64,000 bases of DNA, from NCBI RefSeq assembly GCF_022807995.1, contig NZ_CP094351.1, positions 2,387,001-2,451,000 of the forward strand, in the 5' to 3' direction. Of this stretch, positions 59,522 to 64,000 are shown in pieces. The DNA is from Pseudomonas orientalis (GTDB lineage Bacteria; Pseudomonadota; Gammaproteobacteria; Pseudomonadales; Pseudomonadaceae). Under the pieces are notes generated by a model. The model was not told the origin of the DNA. It worked only from the letters and a program-made list of their open reading frames with translations, and did not search any database. The position numbers and the translations under genes were made by a program. Each line of letters starts with the position of its first letter. Positions within the stretch are counted from its first letter, which is position 1.

Positions 59522-61298
59522 CCGTTATTTTCAAAGCGAACTCAGTGCGCTGCGGCAACTCGGGCGGCGCTTTTCCGAGCGTAACCCGGCCTTGGCGCCT
59601 TTTCTCGCCGAGGCCGGTCAGGACCCGGATGTGGAGCGTTTGCTGGAGGGTTTTGCGTTTCTGACCGCCCGCTTGCGCCAGAAGCTGGATGACGAGCTGC
59701 CCGAGTTGACGCATTCCTTGATGCATCTGTTATGGCCCAACTATATGCGGCCAATGCCTTCTTTGAGCATCCTGCAATTCGACCCGTTGAAGTGCACCGG
59801 CCCCAGCGTTCGAGTGGCACGGGATACCGCCGTGGAAAGCCTGCCCATCAAAGGTGAACGTTGCCGTTTCAGAACCTGCTATCCCACCGATGTCATGCCA
59901 CTGCAGCTTCGTAGCCTGGATTACACCTGCCAGGGCACGGTGGACTGGTTGGACCTGCGCCTGACCCTGGACGCAGAGGGCAATTTCAGTGCATTGGCAT
60001 TCGATTCGTTGCGCCTGCACCTGGCCGGAGACCGTTGCATCAGCCAAGGCCTGTACCTCGGTCTATTGCGCCACCTGGGCGGTATTGAGCTGCAGCTGTT
60101 GAACCAGAACGGCTTGCCGGTCCGCGGTATCGATGATCAGCCTGCCACGCTACGGCTCAGCGCCGACCAGGTCCGGCCGGTGGGTTTTGCACAGGAACAT
60201 GCGTTGATTCCTTACCCGCAAAACACCTTTTGTGGTTATCGCCACCTGCAGGAGTATTTCACGTTTCCCGAGAAGTACTTGTTTGTCGATATAGAAGGGT
60301 TGGCTGCCCTCCATCGGCTTCCCCAAGAGGTGCTCAAGCAGGCACACGGCATGCTGTTGCGATTCGAACTGTGCGGCCAGGACCGTGCGCTTGCGCACCC
60401 CACCCTGGACAACGTGAAGCTGTACTGCACGCCGATCGTCAACCTGTTCAATCACGATGCGATACCGATTCGGCTGGACGGAAAACAGGATGAATATCTC
60501 CTGTTGCCCGGGGAGTACTCCCCGGGCAACGCCGGTGTGTTTTCGGTTGATCGCGTTACAGGATGGCGCCCTGGAGGCTTGGGTTATCAGACGTACGTGC
60601 CCTTCGAGTCGTTCGAGCATGACAGCGACCTGCAGACTACCGGGGCGCTCCCCAGCTTCAGCATCCGTCAACGGCCTTCGGTGCAGCATGAGGGGCTGGT
60701 CACCTGGATAGGGTTTGCCGGTCGCCGCGAGCAGGGCCCGGAAACCCTGTCGATCGAGCTGACGTGCACCAATGCAGGACTGCCGCGACAGTTAGGGATC
60801 GGTGAAATCAACCAACCTGGCGAGCACACCCCTGAGTCGCTGACGTTTCGCAATATCACCGCACCAACCGCGAGTTACGCGCCGCCGCTGGACCAGGATT
60901 ATCTCTGGAAGCTGATCAGCAACATGTCGCTCAACTATCTGTCGTTGACCGATATCAACGCGCTGAAAGTGATTCTCGAAACCTACGATCTGCCGCGCTA
61001 TCACGATCGACAAGCGCTGAACGTCAGCCGGAAAAAGTTGGGCGCGCTGCGCTCCATCGGGCATGAAGCGGTTGACCGCTTGCACCGTGGCCTGCCGATT
61101 CGCGGCTTGCGGGTGGACCTGACGGTGGACCCCCTGGGGTTTGTCGGCCAAGGCGATCTGTTTGTGTTCGCTTCGGTCCTCAATCAGTTCTTTGCGCTGT
61201 ACGCCAGCCTCAATTCCTATCACGAGTTGCGAGTTATCAGCACACAAGGAGACGTGTATCTATGGCCGTTCCAGATGGGGCAGCAACCCCTGCTTTGA
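59511..61298 (+). CDS. tssF: Type VI baseplate protein TssF
   Basis: A 595-residue TssF (VasA/ImpG) protein starting MAFNRYFQSELSALRQLG with the ERLLEGFAFLTARLRQKLDDELPELTH block. Together with TssG and TssE it forms the baseplate wedge. The ATG at 59511 overlaps the tssE stop by eleven bases. The gene overlaps tssG by 37 bp. Confidence 0.94.
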   Translation: MAFNRYFQSELSALRQLGRRFSERNPALAPFLAEAGQDPDVERLLEGFAFLTARLRQKLDDELPELTHSLMHLLWPNYMRPMPSLSILQFDPLKCTGPSVRVARDTAVESLPIKGERCRFRTCYPTDVMPLQLRSLDYTCQGTVDWLDLRLTLDAEGNFSALAFDSLRLHLAGDRCISQGLYLGLLRHLGGIELQLLNQNGLPVRGIDDQPATLRLSADQVRPVGFAQEHALIPYPQNTFCGYRHLQEYFTFPEKYLFVDIEGLAALHRLPQEVLKQAHGMLLRFELCGQDRALAHPTLDNVKLYCTPIVNLFNHDAIPIRLDGKQDEYLLLPGEYSPGNAGVFSVDRVTGWRPGGLGYQTYVPFESFEHDSDLQTTGALPSFSIRQRPSVQHEGLVTWIGFAGRREQGPETLSIELTCTNAGLPRQLGIGEINQPGEHTPESLTFRNITAPTASYAPPLDQDYLWKLISNMSLNYLSLTDINALKVILETYDLPRYHDRQALNVSRKKLGALRSIGHEAVDRLHRGLPIRGLRVDLTVDPLGFVGQGDLFVFASVLNQFFALYASLNSYHELRVISTQGDVYLWPFQMGQQPLL

Positions 61299-62269
61299 CT
61301 CGGCTTTGCCGTGTCATCCGCGAATACACGCTGTTCCAGGCCGTGGTGCAGGTGGTCGCACGCTTGCGCGAAGCCCATCCACGGCTGGATGAGGATGCCC
61401 TGTACGACCTGCTGGAATTCCAGGCCAATCCAGGCCTGGGGTTTGCGGGGCACGATATTGACCGTGTGGAGTTTTTCATGGACCACGGGACCTTGCGGGC
61501 GCGCCTGCGCATCAATGTGCTGGGGTTGTTCGGCGCGGGTTCACCATTGCCCGCTTTTTATGCCGAGCAGGCATTGATGGATCGAACGGGGGGCAATCCT
61601 GCGCGGGATTTCCTCGATATGTTCCACCACCGCCTGCACCGTCTGATGTTACCGATCTGGCGCAAATACCGTTACCGGGCCTGTTTTCAACCGGGCGCCA
61701 GTGATGGGTTTTCGCAGCAGATGTTTGCGCTGATCGGCCTCGGCAGTCACGCGATACGGGGCGCTTCGCGTCTCGATTGCAAGCGCCTGCTGCCTTACCT
61801 CGGGCTTCTGAGCCTGCGAACGCATTCGGCCGCGCTGATCGAGACCGTCCTGCGGTATTACTTCAAACATGCCCCGGTGTTCGTCGAGCAATGGGTTGCG
61901 CGCACGGTGGACGTTGCGCAGTCGCAGTGCAATGACTTGGGCCGCGCCAACTGTGCGCTTGGTCTGGACCTGGTGTTGGGGCGCCGGATCGCAGACCGTA
62001 GCGGCAAGTTCAGAGTGCATATCACGGCGTTGGGCTGGCAGCGGTTCCACGATCTTCTCCCCACGGGAACGGCGTATGCCCCGGCGTGTTCGCTGGTTCG
62101 TCTGACCGCACCGGACGCGCTGCAATTTGACCTGCGCCTGGTGCTGGCGCCCGGTGAAATCCGGGCACTGCACATCGGCGCAGACAATGTGTGCCGCCTG
62201 GGTTGGACCAGTTGGCTGGAACATGAGCGAGCCGAGGGCGCGATCACACTCGCCGGGCATTTTCATTAA
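61262..62269 (+). CDS. tssG: Type VI baseplate protein TssG
   Basis: A 335-residue TssG (VasB/ImpH) protein: LYDLLEFQANPGLGFAGHDI, then LGLFGAGSPLPAFYAEQAL and RDFLDMFHHRLHRLM. The ATG lies 37 bp inside tssF, so translation is coupled. It pairs with TssF in the baseplate wedge. Confidence 0.93.
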   Translation: MAVPDGAATPALTRLCRVIREYTLFQAVVQVVARLREAHPRLDEDALYDLLEFQANPGLGFAGHDIDRVEFFMDHGTLRARLRINVLGLFGAGSPLPAFYAEQALMDRTGGNPARDFLDMFHHRLHRLMLPIWRKYRYRACFQPGASDGFSQQMFALIGLGSHAIRGASRLDCKRLLPYLGLLSLRTHSAALIETVLRYYFKHAPVFVEQWVARTVDVAQSQCNDLGRANCALGLDLVLGRRIADRSGKFRVHITALGWQRFHDLLPTGTAYAPACSLVRLTAPDALQFDLRLVLAPGEIRALHIGADNVCRLGWTSWLEHERAEGAITLAGHFH

Positions 62270-62281
62270 GGATTGATGAGC

Positions 62282-64000
62282 ATGATTAATGTGGACCTGC
62301 AACAACTGATCCGCACGTTGACGGACCAGACCCGCCGGGACCTGACGCGTTCTGCCGAGCGCTGCATGACGAGAGGCGGCCATGAAGTGTTAGTGGAGGA
62401 TCTGCTTCTGGCCTTGCTCGAGCATCCCGCAGGGCTGATGGCCAAGGTCTTGTCCGATGCCGGCGTTCCCGTGGGGGAACTGCAAGCAGCCTTGCAGCCC
62501 AGGCGTGAGCAGAGTGCTACACGCAACCCCGTGTTCGCCCAGGCCTTGGTGCTGTGGCTGCAACAAGCGGTGATGGTTGCGCACGTCGAGTTGGACCAAC
62601 GTTTCGTCGATCACGGCGCCCTGTTGCTGGCACTTTTACAGCACCCGCTGGAACACGCGGGCAGCGAGTATTACGCCGTACTCAGGCGCCTGGATACGGG
62701 TCGGCTGCGTGATTTTCTGAAGAGCCGGTCCGGCGAGAATCAGCCGATTGCCGCAGAGTCGTTGTTGCAGCGCTTTACCCAGGACCTCACCCGGCAGGCC
62801 CGTGAGGGCCGGATAGACCCCGTGCTGTGTCGCGAGCGTGAAATACGCCAGTTGATCGATATTCTGCTGCGGCGGCGCAAGAACAACCCGATTCTGGTGG
62901 GGGAGGCCGGAGTGGGGAAAACGGCGATCGTCGAAGGGCTGGCGTTGCAGATCGTCGCTTCACAAGTGCCCGAGGCCCTTGAAGCGGTTCGCGTGCTGAC
63001 CCTTGATATGGGCTTGCTGCAAGCGGGGGCCGGCCTCAAAGGCGAGTTCGAGCGGCGTCTCAAAGGGGTAATCGATGAAGTGAACGCATCGCCGGAGCCG
63101 GTGATCCTGTTTATCGACGAAGCCCATACCCTGGTTGGCGCTGGCGGTCAGCCGGGAGGCCTGGACGCGGCCAACCTGCTCAAGCCGGCGCTGGCTCGCG
63201 GGGCGCTGCGTACGATTGCCGCCACCACTTGGTCGGAATACAAGCAGTACGTCGAAAAGGACCCGGCCTTGGCGCGGCGGTTCCAGCCGGTACTGGTCGA
63301 GGAGCCCGGTGTAGAGCAGGCAGTGTCGATTCTGCGGGGATTGGTGCCTGCCTATGAAGCGAGTCATGGCGTGTATATCCGTGATGATGCGGTAGCGGCG
63401 GCCGCTCGCATGAGCGCACGCTATCTTGCAGACCGACAACTGCCGGACAAGGCAGTGGACGTGCTGGACACTGCCTGTGCCAGTGTTCGCACGCGTCAGG
63501 CCATGCCGCCGCAGGCATTGCAGACGCTACGTGCCGAGCTGATCGAAGGTCAGCGGCAGGCGCGGGCGCTGGGTCGCGATGCCGCGCTCGGTTTGCCCGT
63601 GAATGCACAGGCTTTGCAGGCGTTGACGCTGCGCCTGGAAACCCTCGAACACGAGCGTCTGACACTTGAACGGCAGTGGCATGAGCTGGATGGGCAACCG
63701 TTGGCCAAACCTGAGGTCTGCCCGCGTGGCGTAGCGCAGGTCATCAGCGCGTGGACCGGTATTCCCATTGAGCAGTTGGCCCTCGAACCGAACGACAAGG
63801 TCCTGGGTTTTGCCAAGGCCCTGCGCGCGCGCGTGCTTGGCCAGGAACACGCGGTGCAGACCCTGGATCGCGCCTTGCGCGCGGTCGCCGCGGGGCTGAA
63901 CAAGGCCGACGCCCCGGTTGGGGTGTTTCTGCTGGTGGGGCCGAGCGGTGTCGGCAAGACCGAAACGGCGCTGGCGCTGGGCGACCTCTTGTACGGCGGT
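62282..64000 (+). CDS. tssH: Type VI ClpV ATPase TssH (partial)
   Basis: The first 573 codons of the AAA+ disaggregase that recycles contracted TssB/C sheaths. The N-terminal Clp repeat domain (MINVDLQQLI and following helices), the first AAA+ domain with GEAGVGKTA and LFIDEAHTL, a middle coiled-coil region (about 400-470), and the start of the second AAA+ domain with GPSGVGKTE are visible. AAGGA lies nine bases before the ATG at 62282; an ATG two codons earlier is poorly spaced. The gene continues past the right edge. Confidence 0.94.
   Translation, partial: MINVDLQQLIRTLTDQTRRDLTRSAERCMTRGGHEVLVEDLLLALLEHPAGLMAKVLSDAGVPVGELQAALQPRREQSATRNPVFAQALVLWLQQAVMVAHVELDQRFVDHGALLLALLQHPLEHAGSEYYAVLRRLDTGRLRDFLKSRSGENQPIAAESLLQRFTQDLTRQAREGRIDPVLCREREIRQLIDILLRRRKNNPILVGEAGVGKTAIVEGLALQIVASQVPEALEAVRVLTLDMGLLQAGAGLKGEFERRLKGVIDEVNASPEPVILFIDEAHTLVGAGGQPGGLDAANLLKPALARGALRTIAATTWSEYKQYVEKDPALARRFQPVLVEEPGVEQAVSILRGLVPAYEASHGVYIRDDAVAAAARMSARYLADRQLPDKAVDVLDTACASVRTRQAMPPQALQTLRAELIEGQRQARALGRDAALGLPVNAQALQALTLRLETLEHERLTLERQWHELDGQPLAKPEVCPRGVAQVISAWTGIPIEQLALEPNDKVLGFAKALRARVLGQEHAVQTLDRALRAVAAGLNKADAPVGVFLLVGPSGVGKTETALALGDLLYGG

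Overview
The window is chromosomal DNA from a fluorescent Pseudomonas, most probably the P. fluorescens group. This rests on the protein families (OprD porin, HglS-type 2-oxoadipate enzyme, HbcR-like ketone-body activator, Yej transporter, type VI secretion), on GC-rich coding sequence, and on many intergenic REP/REPIN repeats of the P. fluorescens type (cores GTGGGAGGGGGCTTGCCCCC and GTAGGAGCGAGCTTGCTCGC). No rRNA, tRNA, CRISPR array or complete insertion sequence was found.

Layout. 1-2610 (minus): M20 deacylase (cut by the window edge), DUF1028 protein, atypical RidA protein and flavin monooxygenase, apparently one operon. 2898-5268 (minus): carboxy(nor)spermidine dehydrogenase and decarboxylase, an alternative spermidine route. 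5418-6187: a gene-free, nested inverted-repeat structure. 6302-11790 (plus): LacI-type regulator, four-part ABC importer and GpdQ-like phosphodiesterase. 12113-15417: class II aldolase-like protein, second-type transketolase, small YdcH protein. 15625-19355 (minus): a visibly AT-richer four-gene operon (P5C-reductase-like protein, methyltransferase, EamA exporter, SolA-like oxidase with an in-frame TGA), bounded by near-identical 17-bp direct repeats; it looks acquired and is the best candidate for an undescribed small-molecule pathway. 19518-28420: hglS, an OprD porin, a large GH63/MGH1-like glycosidase, a secreted unknown, an SCP2 protein, a histidine phosphatase and SohB. 28647-31005: a TerC/CorC membrane protein with a proline-rich leader ORF, a thioredoxin-fold protein, and a small exported protein.

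31283-37871 (plus): polar amino-acid-type ABC importer, RidA, IclR regulator, PLP-dependent D-threonine-aldolase-like lyase and KDG kinase. Together they read as D-glucosaminate uptake, deamination to 2-keto-3-deoxygluconate and phosphorylation. A sigma-54 promoter and an IclR-type dyad precede the first gene. 37992-40848 (minus): a parvulin and an orphan hybrid sensor kinase. 40988-46901 (minus): a ketone-body operon (permease, 3-hydroxybutyrate dehydrogenase, acetoacetyl-CoA synthetase) with its sigma-54 activator gene upstream, and a sigma-54 promoter plus a perfect dyad between them. 47010-52531 (minus): yejABEF-type peptide importer. 52659-54477: a second parvulin, a DUF1543 protein and an aldo/keto reductase. 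54527 to the end: type VI secretion genes, hcp divergent from tssA-B-C-E-F-G-H, with tssH (clpV) running off the right edge.

The main themes are scavenging of unusual carbon and nitrogen sources through dedicated importers, control by sigma-54, and interbacterial competition by type VI secretion. Starts were chosen from Shine-Dalgarno spacing and family N-termini. No database search was possible, so family names rest on motif recognition.
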